Shown here one piece after another: positions 35,970 through 46,559 of a stretch of DNA of 64,000 nucleotides. Every line of letters starts with the position of its first letter. The stretch's first letter is position 1. Location: contig NC_087257.1 in the NCBI RefSeq assembly GCF_037042905.1, positions 17,437,001-17,501,000 of the forward strand, in the 5' to 3' direction. Made by a program: the position numbers and the translations under genes. The DNA is from Lytechinus pictus (taxonomy: Eukaryota; Echinodermata; Echinoidea; Temnopleuroida; Toxopneustidae). The notes beneath the pieces are model-generated. The model did not search any database, was not told the DNA's origin, and saw only the letters and a list, made by a program, of their open reading frames with translations.

Positions 35970-36276
35970 GAGGCGCACCATGCTGCGAGAGCCACCCTCC
36001 GGAATACAGTGACGTTTGAAGTGGGATTATGACATAAAGGTATACTTGCGGCAATTTAAGGAAGGGGACCGAGTATACCTTCTCACCAAGGCGACCCCCA
36101 AGGAAAAATGTAAGAAGCTGCAATCTCCCTGAAAGGGTCCGGCTATAATCATGAAGCGATATACCCCTTATGTGTACCGGGTGATTTATCGGAACAAGGC
36201 CCTGACTGTAAACCACGATCAACTCAAAGGTGCCTTTGACAAGACCAAGCCCTCAAGCCCTGACTGGAGGAAGGAA

Positions 36277-36429
36277 AGATATTGCTACTATAGAACCCCG
36301 GATGATGGATCCTTCATGATTCAGTGTAATGGATGCAATGAGTGGTTCCATGGTGCATGAGTTGGTGTTACCCATGCGGAAGGAATGTCCATTGACAAGT
36401 ATTTCTGTCCTGTTTGTAGCTGTGGGTAA
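36277..36429 (+). pseudogene. PHD finger, retroelement copy 1
   Basis: Reads RYCYYRTPDDGSF, QCNGCNEWFHGA, then, after a TGA, VGVTHAEGM and FCPVCSC. The expected Cys after WFHGA is TGT in copy 2 and TGA here, a single-base nonsense change. The second Cys of the first pair is also lost (CYY against CYC). PHD fingers bind zinc as C4HC3 and usually read histone H3 tails. The frame differs from that of the integrase, so at least one frameshift lies between them (35970-36150). Confidence 0.8.
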
Positions 36430-36452
36430 CCCATTTCCTTTTCTCGTTTCAG

Positions 36453-36690
36453 ATGGCCCAGATAGAACTTCATGAGGCAACATTCGAGATGGAGATGGAC
36501 ACCCCGCCCCCTCTTCCCCCCAAAGGCTTAGTTGGCAGGCAGAATTAGATGCCCGGATGGGTCCGATCCCGCTCCCTGGCACAAAGCGAAAACGTACGTG
36601 GCTACGTAAGTTACGACGGTTAAGGAGTCGACTAAGGGCAGGGTCCAGGGATTCACCAAATTCCATAAAAGAAACTCCCAGTCATGAAAG
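36453..36690 (+). pseudogene. Start of the frame downstream of the PHD finger, copy 1
   Basis: Begins MAQIELHE and includes MEMDTPPPLPP, closely matching MAEIELHA ... MEMDTPPP in copy 2 (45466 onward). Stops interrupt it almost at once. In copy 2 the corresponding region leads to a TatD-like domain; here it is cut off near 36690. Confidence 0.6.
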
Positions 36691-36739
36691 GCGTTAAGAC
36701 ACCCAAAGTCATGGGGAGGGGAAGAGGTAGGGTTAGCAA

Positions 36740-38010
36740 GGGGAGAGGGAGGGGTCTCCTTAATTATCTTAACAGACAAGATAATCATCTCACTGTCTCT
36801 CTAAGGGATACCTATGTCATTTCACTTTTGTGTTTGAATCATCTGGGTTTTTTTATTTCTTATGAAGGACTACGTACTTTGGAGTCCACTAATGTAAGGC
36901 ACATTTCTCAAAAAAGATGAAGATGCAAGAATCACAGAAATGTGCAAAGAGTCGGGCCTTTTCTGATGACAGCTTTGTTGCTTGCACATTCAACTTTCTA
37001 CAAATCATCTACACTCCAAATCAGCACGCTCTGAATTGTTCTATAAGTGCCATCCCAGCAAAAGATATTAATGGCAATCCATATTCCTCCAAAAATCTCC
37101 ACACATTGATAACATGCATTCTCAGTAAATATCATATACCTCGGGAAAAGGTTGATCTTGACAAACTCGATCAATTAAGATGGAAATTTGATAGAATGTG
37201 GAGATCTTGGAGAGACATAAAAGGCTCCAGTGGACGTAAAAAAATATCAAATAAGTTTTAAAATTCCATCTTCTCAATAAAGCTCCATCACAAGATTGCT
37301 TCGCCCACTAAAAGAAAAATGGACAATGATATAGAAAAAGCAAATGCTAAAATTAGAAAGTTAGAAGAAGGGTTAAATGATACTCAAATACAATTAAATG
37401 CATGTAAAGAGGCTATGAATGAAAAACAAAGAAGGTTAGATAGACTACTAAACCCCAATAAATAGCATGGTGAAAAGGGAAGGACGACGGGAAAACTCAC
37501 TCACAGTTCCCACCAAAAGCAGTGACACAAGACACAAAAGCTAAATGCTTTAAAAGAAATATTTGGAACAAAAAATGCAGATAATTTTGAAGAATTAGAA
37601 TTAAAAAATGAAGATGGTACTGTTGTAAAAGTTTCTTGGTATAATAATTCTCCTGACAACACAGACTCACCTGATGATTATTATGTTCATGATGACCTTG
37701 ATGAAATGATATATATTATGGACTCTCATTTCGTTACAGATCGTGCTAATCACGAAATCGCACAACAATGCTCAAATCTTCCCAGAGCTTGCAATAAAAT
37801 TAAACGGAGACACAGGCTTGATTCCAAATTTGATATTATAACCATTGATAACTCATACCCAGGTGTGTACATTTCATTGCGCAGTCATTTGACGTATATT
37901 TTAAGTGATCATTTGATCACTCGCTCATATCAGCGCTCAAGCTGCATTCCAGCTAAAATGCGCACTGCTCTTGCAGATGAAAAAAGAACGTTTAAACATA
38001 TGTATATCTA
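36740..38010 (+). pseudogene. Broken open frames of an unidentified repeat-type protein
   Basis: Several frames linked by stops and shifts: 36917-37261 (Lys/Arg-rich end WKFDRMWRSWRDIKG), a coiled-coil-like stretch at about 37315-37465 (IEKANAKIRKLEEG, KEAMNEKQRRLDR), then about 37590-37830 (DDYYVHDDLDEMIYIMD ... LPRACNKIKRR). The pattern (coil, acidic Tyr-rich linker, then a globular segment) looks like a mobile-element or expanded-family protein, but I do not recognise it. It abuts gypsy copy 1 on the left and a MITE-like sequence on the right. Confidence 0.35.
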
Positions 38011-38225
38011 ACCCTGGTTTTAACAAAATGATTGAAAAAAAGTTACCTGAAATTACATTGATCTAATAACCATATTTGTGTAAGTTTTATGAAATACGGT
38101 AGAGACATATAGAGATGATATTTCTAACAAAAACATATTTTTTAAAGAAAAAACATACTGCTGAGATATTTTGGTTGCAAAAACGCACTAAATACGCCAA
38201 AAACTTACTGGTTGGCAGGTCTGCT
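37915..38225. mobile_element. Partial copy of the GGTTGGCAGGTCTG MITE
   Basis: Shares about 300 bp with the complete element at 44281-44728, including 'CCTGGTTTTAACAAAATGAT', 'GAAATTACATTGATCTAATA' and the right end ACTGGTTGGCAGGTCTGCT. The left end is missing or has diverged. Confidence 0.7.
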
Positions 38226-38805
38226 AGTAATAAGGCTGCATTGATGTCGAAGCCGGTCATCGACACCATTGTAAAGGCGGTTTCCACTGCCATATTGGAG
38301 AAGGTCTCGACCTACGTGTACAAAGCATTGGAATTTGATCTGGAGCTGAAAATGGCCAATGTTACCAAGCTCGGGAAAGAAATTGCAACCTTGAAAAAGG
38401 AGATTAAAGCCTGCCATGCAGCTAATGAAGAACAAGAACAATACAGGAGAAAAATTGCCTCACTTACATGGCATCCCTGAATCTCAGCAGGAAGATACGT
38501 ATGACCTGGTCATCAAAGTGACAAAGGAAAAATTGAAAATAGACCTCAAAAGGGGAGATGTGGATAGAAGCCACAGAGTACCAGTTTGCGGCCGTCATCG
38601 GGTAGGTGATCGTGAACCTCTACCCAAACCCATCATTGTAAAGTTTGCATGCTACAATCGTCGAAAAGAGATATATGAATCGCAGTCGAAATTGAAGGGA
38701 ACAGACATCTTCATCCACAAAGATTTGACGAGATTTCATTGCGACCTTCTCTTAAAAACCAGATCGCATGGCAACGTTAAGAGGACTTGGACCTATTGCG
38801 GCAAA
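38226..38805 (+). pseudogene. LINE ORF1-like protein remnant, copy 1
   Basis: Starts with a helical, coil-forming stretch (TKLGKEIATLKKEIKAC), then after a frameshift near 38450 continues LHGIPESQQEDTYDL, GDVDRSHRVPVCG, IIVKFACYNRRKEIY and LLLKTRSHGNVKRTWTY. This order (coil, RNA-binding-like middle, C-terminal domain) resembles the ORF1 proteins of L1- and CR1-type retrotransposons, which coat element RNA. A second copy of the C-terminal half lies at 42265-42590. Confidence 0.65.
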
Positions 38806-38849
38806 TATTGCCGTAGCAATGACACAGCTGTTTCACTAATCAAGAAAAT

Positions 38850-39215
38850 GGCTGCAGTGTTGGCTTGCATCGATGAGGAGGAGCAGCGTCCCCTCGTATT
38901 TTCAGGGATAGGTCTAACCCCCTGGATCTTTACAACGATGATGAAATGTTCAAGAAGTACAGATTCAGGAGAGATGGAATCCTCACGATTATCATGGAAT
39001 TAGAAGATGTGATTCGCCCCCACTCAAACAGAAACAAGGCGATACCACCGGCCCCGCAGGTTTTTATCGCCCTGCGATTTTTTGCTACAGGGTCGGTGCT
39101 TGACAGTAGTGGAACGATTCATGGGGTCAGCAGATCGACAACCTGCTGAGTGATCCATCGTGTGGCAGAGGCCCTCTGCAACATAAAGCATGAGGTAATA
39201 GTTATCGTTGCTTTT
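38850..39215 (+). pseudogene. PIF/Harbinger (HARBI1-like) transposase fragment
   Basis: One frame reads LDLYNDDEMFKKYRFRRD, then VIRPHSNRNKAIPPA, QVFIALRFFATGS and, after a stop, VIHRVAEALCNIKHE. This is the N-terminal part of the HARBI1-type nuclease, just before the DDE catalytic core, which is absent. It is broken by a stop near 39149. The host HARBI1 gene is usually intact and longer, so this is read as a dead transposon. Confidence 0.8.
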
Positions 39216-39413
39216 TTATGGGTCGGTTGAAACTGTCGCACGGTCGGCTGGAAGCTTCTCTGCGGCGCTGGCTTCTACCTTCGCCGGAGAATGAGCGGTA
39301 ACTTGCGCCGTCTTTCCCGTTCACGTTATTGACCGATAGAGGTAACGATAAACAAGGCTCTAGGCACAAATTTCAGGAATTTAACAACACTAGTGTACGG
39401 TACCATAGATCTA

Positions 39414-41213
39414 CAGCGCGTCCCCCAAAAAACTATACACTTTTGAAATGGCTGCCAAATAAAAAATGTAGCACTTTGGGGGAAAAGACTCATAGATATG
39501 GAAAGCCAATATAGTCAACTTTTAAATGACACCAAAAAGTTGGAAAACTATTCATGCTTGAGCGAGCACTGCCCACTGAAACAAAGGGTATAAAAATTAG
39601 GGTGGGCCGGAATTAGCCTTCCAATTTCTTTCAAGTTTTTTTGTTTGGTACTTGCAAAGTTGAGGGTTATTTGGTGAATTAAAGATCAGATGTGATCAGT
39701 TTGTTGTTTGTGAAAATTTAATGCGTTATTGAGTTGAAATTTAATGCATGGGTGATCATGAATTGCAATTTTCAGTGCAGCATTTTGTCTTTATCATGTG
39801 GATCTGAACAATGTGTTCATGACAGTCAGGAGAAGAGGGGGTAATATGACTAAGGTAGGTGAATTACGTTGATGGGATAAAGGTTAACAGAACATTTAGC
39901 AACCCCTCATCCATGTCTACCCCCTCCCCCCACTTCTCTCCTCCTGAGAGACTAAGCTTGGCTAGGCTGGGCAGGAATTAGCCTTACAGTTTTCTTTTAG
40001 AGGTTAGCCCTTTGGAACTTATAAGGGTGTTTTGCTATTTATGAGTGAGATAAGTTATGGTTTCTTAGGCAAATTTCATGAGTTACTAAATTGAAATGTA
40101 ATGCATGAGTGAACAGGACTTGTAATTTTAGTGTAGCATATTCATCTTGTGGACCTCAGAAGTGTGTTCTTGAGAGTCAGAGTAATGTGATGGTACCTGT
40201 TATGCAAGAGGACAAGATATGCTAAGACTTGATTAAAAGGGCATTCCTCTTCTTTTTGTCCTTTTACAAATTAAAAGTCATATGTACCCTCCCCTCTCCA
40301 CCTTCATTTCCCGCCCCTCCCCCTCTCTCTGTCTCACTTCCTGGATTGTAGCCTTATGCCTATTCAAAACTTAACTGCCAAGTGACCGGTGGCTGATGGT
40401 CTTTTTTATTGAATGATCACCAAGAAATTTAATGATTACGATGATTAATGAAATAATTTATTGAAAAAAATCTGAATGTTTGATTGATCACATTGCACAT
40501 TGAATGAGTTGATTTACTGATAAATTGTTGATTAAATGATTGATAGGAAAAAGTTGATGCCCCAATTCAGAAATAATCATTAAATCAACATTCTGCTCTG
40601 GACTTCACGCGTACATGACAATAGCCATCAGTCTCTCAACAGAAGGGGAGGGCGGGAAAGAGGGAGGGGGCGGGGGCTGAATGTTCTGTTGACCCTTATT
40701 ACATCAACCTACTTCTCCCACTTAAGTCCTATCTCACCCCCTATTCACCCGACTCCCATGAAAACATTGCTGAGATCCATATGATAAAGTTGAAATGATG
40801 CCCAAAAAGAGATCCAAATGATAAAGTTGAAATGCTGCCCAAAAAGTGCAATTTGTGTTCACTCATGCATTAAAGTTCCAATTTAATAATTCATAAAATT
40901 TGCTTAAGCAACCAGAAATGGTCACGGTCGATCATTAATTTATCACAACGCCCTTAACTTTGCAAGTTCGAAAGAATTTTCCTCTAAAAAAATGCATAAA
41001 TTGGAAGGCTTATTCCAGCCCACCCTAATTTTCATACCCTTTGTTTCAGTGCGCAGTGCTCGCTCAAGCATGAATAGTTTTCCAATTTTCTGGTGTCATT
41101 TGAAAGTTGACGTTATTGGCTTTCCATATCTATAAGTCCTTTTCCCAAAAGTGCTACATTTCTTATTTGGCAGCCATTTCAAAAAGTGTATAGTTTTTTT
41201 TTGGGACGCACTG
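39414..41213. mobile_element. 1.8-kb palindromic mariner/Tc1-like hairpin element
   Basis: Left end CAGCGCGTCCCCCAAAAAAC and right end TTTTTTTTTGGGACGCACTG, with TA immediately outside both (39412-39413 and 41214-41215). The arms stay complementary inward ('AATGGCTGCCAAAT', 'CATGCTTGAGCGAGCACTG', 'AGGGTGGGC') and matching phrases continue towards the middle ('GGTAGGTGAATTACGTTGAT' with its counterpart near 40705). No transposase frame. A transcript would form a very long hairpin. Confidence 0.8.
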
Positions 41214-41215
41214 TA

Positions 41216-42060
41216 TGATAAAAATAAAAGTATGGAAATAAAGGGTATGTCAACAACTTACAAAATAAAGAATAGACCCCGCTGCTCAGCTGCCGTTGAC
41301 GATTCAATTTGGACTTATCATCATAGGCTTAGTTACAGTGCGTACAATTTAAATTTTTGCCAAATGGATTCAATGACGGTTGTTTTGTCGCGCATCGTAG
41401 TCAACAGCGCTCTCTAACTTAAAACAATTGTCAACATTCCTTTGTTCTTAGACTAATCGTGAAAAATTGGTAAACAAGATAAAAAATGAAGAAAAAAACA
41501 ATGGCAGAGAGATGAATGAAGAAAAAGCAAAACATACAGACAAATGAACGATCTTTTTTTAAATAGGGTAGAGAAAACGTAAAGAAAACGATAAAGAGAA
41601 ACAAACAGTACCAAAAAGAATATATAAAAGACAAAAATTAAGAAAATACAACAAGTTAGAACTTTGCTTTGTTGTTGTAATTTTGTTTGGGTAAACGTAA
41701 AGAAAACGGTAATGAAATCATGTACTCCATATCATGTCTAAATATTAAATCTCATTGACTGCTTGCCTACAAAAAGGATCTATTTTGCAATCCTACATGC
41801 ATATGAATTAATGTATTTTCCAATTGAATTTATTAGTGTTGCTGAACAACTCGATATTGTCGGGGATATTGTGAGTTTGAGCAGGGATCCCTGGTTCGAG
41901 TGTCTCGAGGGTGTATTGTAGATCTATTCACACATCTCCTAAAGATTAGTTAAAACCTAATAACATTCTCTAAAATTGTGTTAATGATGTAAAACAAAGC
42001 ATCATTTAAATTTAAGTTGATGGTTTTTAATTTCTTCACATTGTTACATTTTTACACATA
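41216..42060. other. Noncoding stretch
   Basis: AT-rich. The frames here are short and lack codon-like character. No exon or paired repeat recognised. Confidence 0.3.
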
Positions 42061-42084
42061 TGATAATTGAAGGGGTATTTCAAG

Positions 42085-42170
42085 CCAGGGCCGAATCCAG
42101 GATTTTCCAAATGCTTTGGGGGCACAATTTGCCGAGGAAAATTCGACGGGAAAAAAGGGGGTCCTCACTT
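42085..42170 (-). mobile_element. Fragment of the GGATCC-type hAT MITE
   Basis: 'AGGGCCGAATCCAGGATTTT', 'CCAAATGCTTTGGGGGC' and 'TTTGCCGAGGAAAATT' match, in reverse orientation, the right third of the MITE at 3339-3576. The other end is missing. Confidence 0.55.
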
Positions 42171-42264
42171 GTGAATGAACTACATATTTCCATTAAAAAT
42201 ACATCATGTAACTCTCAAAAGGTGGGCATGCAGCATATTTACCATAAACATTTTGATTAAAGGC

Positions 42265-43145
42265 TCTCAAAAGGGGAGATGTGGATAGAAGCCACACAGA
42301 GTACCAGTTTGCGACAGTCATCTAGGTGATCGTGAACCTTTACACAAAGCCATCATTGTAAAGTTTGCATGCTACAAAAGAGATATATGACTCGCGGTCG
42401 AAATTGAAGGGAACAGAGATCTACATCCACAACGATTTGACGAGTTTTCATCGCGACCTTCTCTTCAAAACCAGATCGCATGGCAACGTTAAGAGAACTT
42501 GGACCTATGATGGTCGGATTTTTGCGCTCATGGAGGATGGTAGGAAGGTAAAGATCACAAAAGATTCTGACCTGGAACGATTAGATTGAACTTGAACTGT
42601 GTACATTTCTTGGTAATCTGACTCTTTATGGGACTAAAGTATGCATGCATAACATGTAATACTAGTGTTAAATGGAACCAAAATGCCATTTTATGTGTTC
42701 ATTGTAGAAAGTGGACTAATTTAAAATGTTCTTTTGTAAACATCAATTTGTTTTCATTCAAACTCAAATTGGGTATGTGATACGTGTTTACTCAATCAGT
42801 TGCCTTTTTATGATTCCGATGATGTGTTTGAGAATGATGATACTGTCAGTAGACCTTCACTTATTACTGGGAACGATGATGATCCATGTAACAGGACAGA
42901 TCTCTTTAAATCACTAGACAAATTCAGTGGTTTTAATATTGGTCACTTAAATGTTTGCTCTTTACTTAAAAATATTGAAGAAATTCGAAACATTATGTTG
43001 GAAAATGATTTTCATCTTATGACTTTTTTGTGAGACTAGATTAGATTGCAGTATCACGAATGAAGAGATAAATGTGTCAGGTTATCATGTTTTGAGAAAA
43101 GATAGAAATAGATCTGGAGGCGGAGTAATTGTATACATTTAAGAG
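42265..43145 (+). pseudogene. LINE remnant: ORF1 C-terminus, zinc-finger-like stretch, endonuclease start
   Basis: The first part repeats the ORF1-like C-terminal domain (SKLKGTEIYIHNDLTSFHRD, then SHGNVKRTWTYDGRIFALM and VKITKDSD), which here keeps its end. About 42645-42765 reads CITCNTSVKWNQNAILCVHC, a Cys-rich stretch reminiscent of the zinc finger at the start of CR1-type ORFs. About 42915-43140 reads FNIGHLNVCSLLKNIEE, then ETRLDCSITN and VSGYHVLRKDRNRSGGG, the start of an apurinic-type endonuclease domain. Frameshifts occur throughout and the reverse transcriptase is absent. Confidence 0.7.
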
Positions 43146-43800
43146 TCTGTCGATTTCCCTAACAGATGAAGCTGCGCAACAACTAAAAAGAGGCTTGGAC
43201 ACATTATATAAGGAAAGGACATAACATCCTCCGAAGCCCTCATATTCAGAGGCTATTTCCTCCTGAAATTCTCCATCGAAAATGGAACTCGGCCTTCAGA
43301 GGCCATTCATATTAACACCAAATGGGTTGATGCAGCAAGGAAGGTCGGTGAAGAATATGTTCTCAAGGTAAAATAAACTACCCAAAGATTGTTCCAATCA
43401 TCCGTGACATGAATGGAAATAACAGGGCACTGTATAAGAAACCCATGCATTTATGTATACTACTGAGAAAGATTCCACAGTTTTTAAGTTTTGTGATAAG
43501 GTATATTTTGCTGAATGAAAGCAACATGGCACACATTCAATCAAGATGAAATTCAGTGATGGTTTATACACAGTCCAAATTCTTTTATTCAGCCTTCCTT
43601 TATCCAGATCTCTTTATTATCTGGACATTGTCTTTTTTTGCATATATGTATGTTTATTTTGTAAGTGTTTATTCATGGGACTTTCACAATAATAATTCTG
43701 CTTACATTTTTGCTGTAATTTTCGACATTTTAATCAATACTGCTCGTGTCAAGATATTTGGATTATACTTAATTGCCTGTTGTAACTTTCTGTTGGAGAA
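43146..43800. other. Short unassigned stretch in the repeat nest
   Basis: About 43265-43370 reads FSIENGTRPSEAIHINTKW and DAARKVGEEYVLK in one frame, probably a transposon-protein scrap. The rest is AT-rich. No clear assignment. Confidence 0.3.
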
Positions 43801-43803
43801 ATT

Positions 43804-44280
43804 ATGGTGAATACTCGTGGATCGTCAAAATCTGTGGATGGTAATGTTGCTGCAAAAAGTAACGCCAGAAACAACCCGCTTTCATCGACCACTCAGGCAG
43901 ATATGGCAGCCAGCGGCTCCGCAGCTAGCCACTCAGTGATAGGAGGTGAGAGTCCGGCTGGTCACTCAGTCGAAAAGTTAAGAATGGATGTTGCAGATAT
44001 GAATGCTCCGATCAGTAGGGACACGCCTGGTGGAATGTGCGGTGTGAAAGAATGTGAACATGATGTGAGAGAACTGAATGAAAGGAATGCCGGTCAATCA
44101 AGGAAAAAGACGTCGATAGTATGGATAGTAGTACTTGTACTATGGCAGGCAAATCTTGTGGAGTATATCATGGAGGTGGGAAACCTGGAAAGGCAAATGA
44201 GCTAAAGGAGAGTGTTATGGCCAAAGTAAATGCTGTTGAAGGGGATAGGGATGGAGCTGATGAGGTTTTGCAGTCAAGTA
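43804..44280 (+). pseudogene. N-terminal part of an unidentified retroelement ORF
   Basis: Starts MVNTRGSSKSVDG, a style common to retroelement Gag/ORF1 N-termini, followed by a Ser/Ala-rich stretch and EKLRMDVADMN. A frameshift near 44115 leads to CTMAGKSCGVYHGGGKPG and KESVMAKVNAVEGD. It is cut by the MITE starting at 44281. No zinc knuckle is visible, so Gag or LINE ORF1 are both possible. Confidence 0.4.
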
Positions 44281-44728
44281 CAGACCTGCCAACCTCTGGG
44301 AATGAAAAATAGTATTCTGTGATAAAAAAAGTGTATTTTTCCCCTAAAAAGTGTATTTCATAATAAAATGTGTGGCGCACTCGCTCATCGCAGCGCTCAA
44401 GCTGCATGCCGGCTAAAATGAACACTGCTCTTGCAGATGAAAAAAAACATTCAAACATGTTTATATCTCACCCTGGTTTTAACAAAATGATTGAAAAAAA
44501 AGACAAGTTACCTGAAATTACATTGATCTAATAACCATATTTGTGTTTTATGTTTAATGAAATAAGTTTTAAGTTCTATGAAATAGAGACATATAGAGAT
44601 GATTTTTCTCAATAAAGTACAATTTTTTTTTTTACAAAAATATATTTTTTTAAGAAAAAAAAATACTGCCGTATTTTGGTTGCAAAAACATACTAAATAC
44701 GCCAAAAACGTACTGGTTGGCAGGTCTG
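44281..44728. mobile_element. MITE with CAGACCTGCCAACC inverted ends, 448 bp
   Basis: CAGACCTGCCAACC (44281-44294) is the exact reverse complement of GGTTGGCAGGTCTG (44715-44728). A partial copy lies at 37915-38225. No direct target duplication is evident. It separates a Gag/ORF1-like frame from the integrase of gypsy copy 2. Confidence 0.85.
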
Positions 44729-44735
44729 CTGGAGG

Positions 44736-45200
44736 ATGGTGGACCAGTTCACCAAGTGGGTTGAGTGTGTCCCACTGCCCTCTCAGACAGCGGAAGTAAC
44801 CGCTCAGGCAGCCGTTAGCGAGTTCTTTTGCCACTTCTTCGGCTATCCGTTTCACATTTTTACTGATCAGGGCAGAAATTTCGAGAGCAGGTTATTTACG
44901 AACGTCTGCAAACTGCTCCATATACATAAGGCCAGCACTACCCCTTACCGACCTTCCGCAAACGTCCAGGCTGAACGTTTCAACTGAACATTAATGGATG
45001 CGGAAAGGTGATACATTGGGAAGTCCCAGACTCATTGGGACTGCAACCTCGCCCAGATCCCTGGGGCAATACGTTCCACGATCAACCATAGTACGGGATT
45101 CACACCCAATCAATTGATGCTCGGGCGTGAGACTAATCAACCAGCAGAGCTGGTTTTTTCCACTTCCCCCATCCGTCTCTGACCGACCTCTGGATGAATA
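44736..45200 (+). pseudogene. Ty3/Gypsy integrase remnant, copy 2
   Basis: Same DDE core as copy 1: MVDQFTKWVE, FTDQGRNF and SANVQAERF (Gly of the NGQ motif changed), with stops after 44987. Downstream GFTPNQLMLGRETNQPAE matches the integrase C-terminal region. The zinc-binding domain and first catalytic region upstream are lost at the MITE boundary. Confidence 0.85.
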
Positions 45201-45289
45201 TTCATTTTGGGAACAAGGCCCTGACTGTAATCCATGATCAAAAGGTGCCTTGACAAGACCAAGGCCTCAAGCCTGACTGGAGGAAGGAA

Positions 45290-45442
45290 AGATATTGCTA
45301 CTGTAGAACCCCCAATGATGGATCCTTCATGATTCAGTGTGATGGATGCGATGAGTGGTTCCATGGTGCATGTGTTGGTGTTACCCATGCGGAAGGAATG
45401 TCCATTGACAAGTCTTTTTGTCCATTTTGTAGCTGTGGGTAA
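45290..45442 (+). pseudogene. PHD finger, retroelement copy 2 (all ligands present)
   Basis: Complete C4HC3 pattern: YCYCR, QCDGCDEWFH, GACVGV, then SFCPFCSCG before a TAA stop. The DEWFH core with its Trp is typical of PHD fingers that read histone H3 tails; whether this one does so is inference. It is better preserved than the surrounding sequence and keeps all eight ligand positions without a stop. Confidence 0.85.
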
Positions 45443-45465
45443 CCCATTTTCTTTTCTCTTTTCGG

Positions 45466-46509
45466 ATGGCCGAGATAGAGCTCCATGCGGATGAGGAGAT
45501 ATTTGACCCCTCCATGGAGATGGACACCCCACCCCCCTCCTCCCCCCAAAGGCTAGTAGGCAGATAGAGTTAGATGCCTGGATGGGTCCGATCCGGCCCC
45601 CTTTCACCAAGCAAAAGCATACATGGCTACCTAAGTTGAGACGACTTAGAAATTGACTAAGGGCAGGGTCCAGGGATTCCCCGAATTCCTATAAAGAAAC
45701 TCCCGGTTCTGCCCCAGCTATGAAAGGCATTAAGGCCCACAGCCCCCCAAACAAGAAGAGGGATGGGTGCTGGAGGCTTGCGGTAGGGATTCACCCTAAA
45801 CAGGCTTCTCAGCATAAAGAGGAACAGTGGGAGCGCTTAGTTGCATTGCTTCAAAGCCTCTTAGTTGTAGAATTAAGTGAAATAGGCTTCGACTTTTCGG
45901 GAGACTCCCAGTGGTGGCCTGACAAGGAGGCGCTCTTTTTGCAACTCCTTGGTCAGGACACCCAAGGGAGAGTGCTCATCCTGAGGGGTGATTCCAAGAA
46001 AAATATGGCGTACGCTGTACACACTTTGGCCCGCCGGCTACTAGAAAGGCACTGCTCCCCCTCCAAAGGTTACACCTCCATAAATTCTTGAGTGATTCGT
46101 TACAAGCCGGAAAATGAGCCGCTGCTTTCCTACATTGTTATTTTGGCATTGCTGGGATGGCAGCTTATTTCACAATGGATCAGATTCAAGGCCTTAGGGC
46201 TGTTCCCGCGGATCGGCTGATTTTGGAGACTGATGCTATGCATCTCCCTCCTCGCCCAGACATGACGATGACAGCAGGCGTCTACTTCATGCTTCAGAAG
46301 GCTGTGACCAGTCCTATCTAACGGACCTCACCGACATCTCCAAATACAGGCCACCAACTGAGGAGCCAGAGGTCATCCCTGAACCGCCCCTATCCCCAGA
46401 TGTCACCAGCTATCTGACGAACAACTCGGGACAGCGCTGGTTTTATAGAGAAGTCACACCACCTGCTGCCAACAGGTTTTCTCCAGCAAAGGGCAGCAAG
46501 AGGAGGTAG
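45466..46509 (+). pseudogene. TatD-like hydrolase/DNase frame of the retroelement
   Basis: Starts MAEIELHADEE and passes a Pro-rich stretch. An open segment (45720-46091) holds AVGIHPKQA, ELSEIGFDFS and GRVLILRGDS; a second frame (46136-46321) holds CYFGIAGMAAYF and LILETDAMHLPPRP. These match landmarks of TatD hydrolases in order: a GxHP strand, the metal-binding Glu of GEIGLD, and the LxETDxPxLxP signature near the C-terminus. The N-terminal HxH motif of TatD was not seen. A third frame (about 46320-46509) encodes a tail ending in a Lys/Arg cluster. TatD proteins are Mg-dependent 3'-5' nucleases. Confidence 0.7.
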
Positions 46510-46559
46510 CGCAAGCAACCTGCTTGAACTCGAGACTACCAGCATTAGGCCACTGAGAT

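Larger units (their letters stand above)
35140..36690 (+). mobile_element. Ty3/Gypsy-like pol 3' fragment, copy 1 (integrase + PHD finger)
   Basis: A decayed fragment covering the integrase zinc-binding region, the DDE core, a C-terminal linker, a PHD finger and the beginning of a following frame. Stops and frameshifts occur throughout and no LTR was recognised. It shares this layout with copy 2 at 44730-46560. It ends near 36690, where unrelated sequence begins, before the TatD-like part seen in copy 2. Confidence 0.8.

Noticed and set aside
36426-36452. Mini-intron between PHD finger and next frame in gypsy copy 1 (GTAACC ... TTTCAG)
   Set aside because: Only 27 nt, too short for splicing, and copy 2 has CGG in place of the CAG acceptor.
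43556-43810. 84-codon hydrophobic plus-strand frame resembling a membrane protein
   Set aside because: T-rich DNA gives Phe/Tyr/Ile-rich frames by default; it sits among transposon debris and has no conserved motif.
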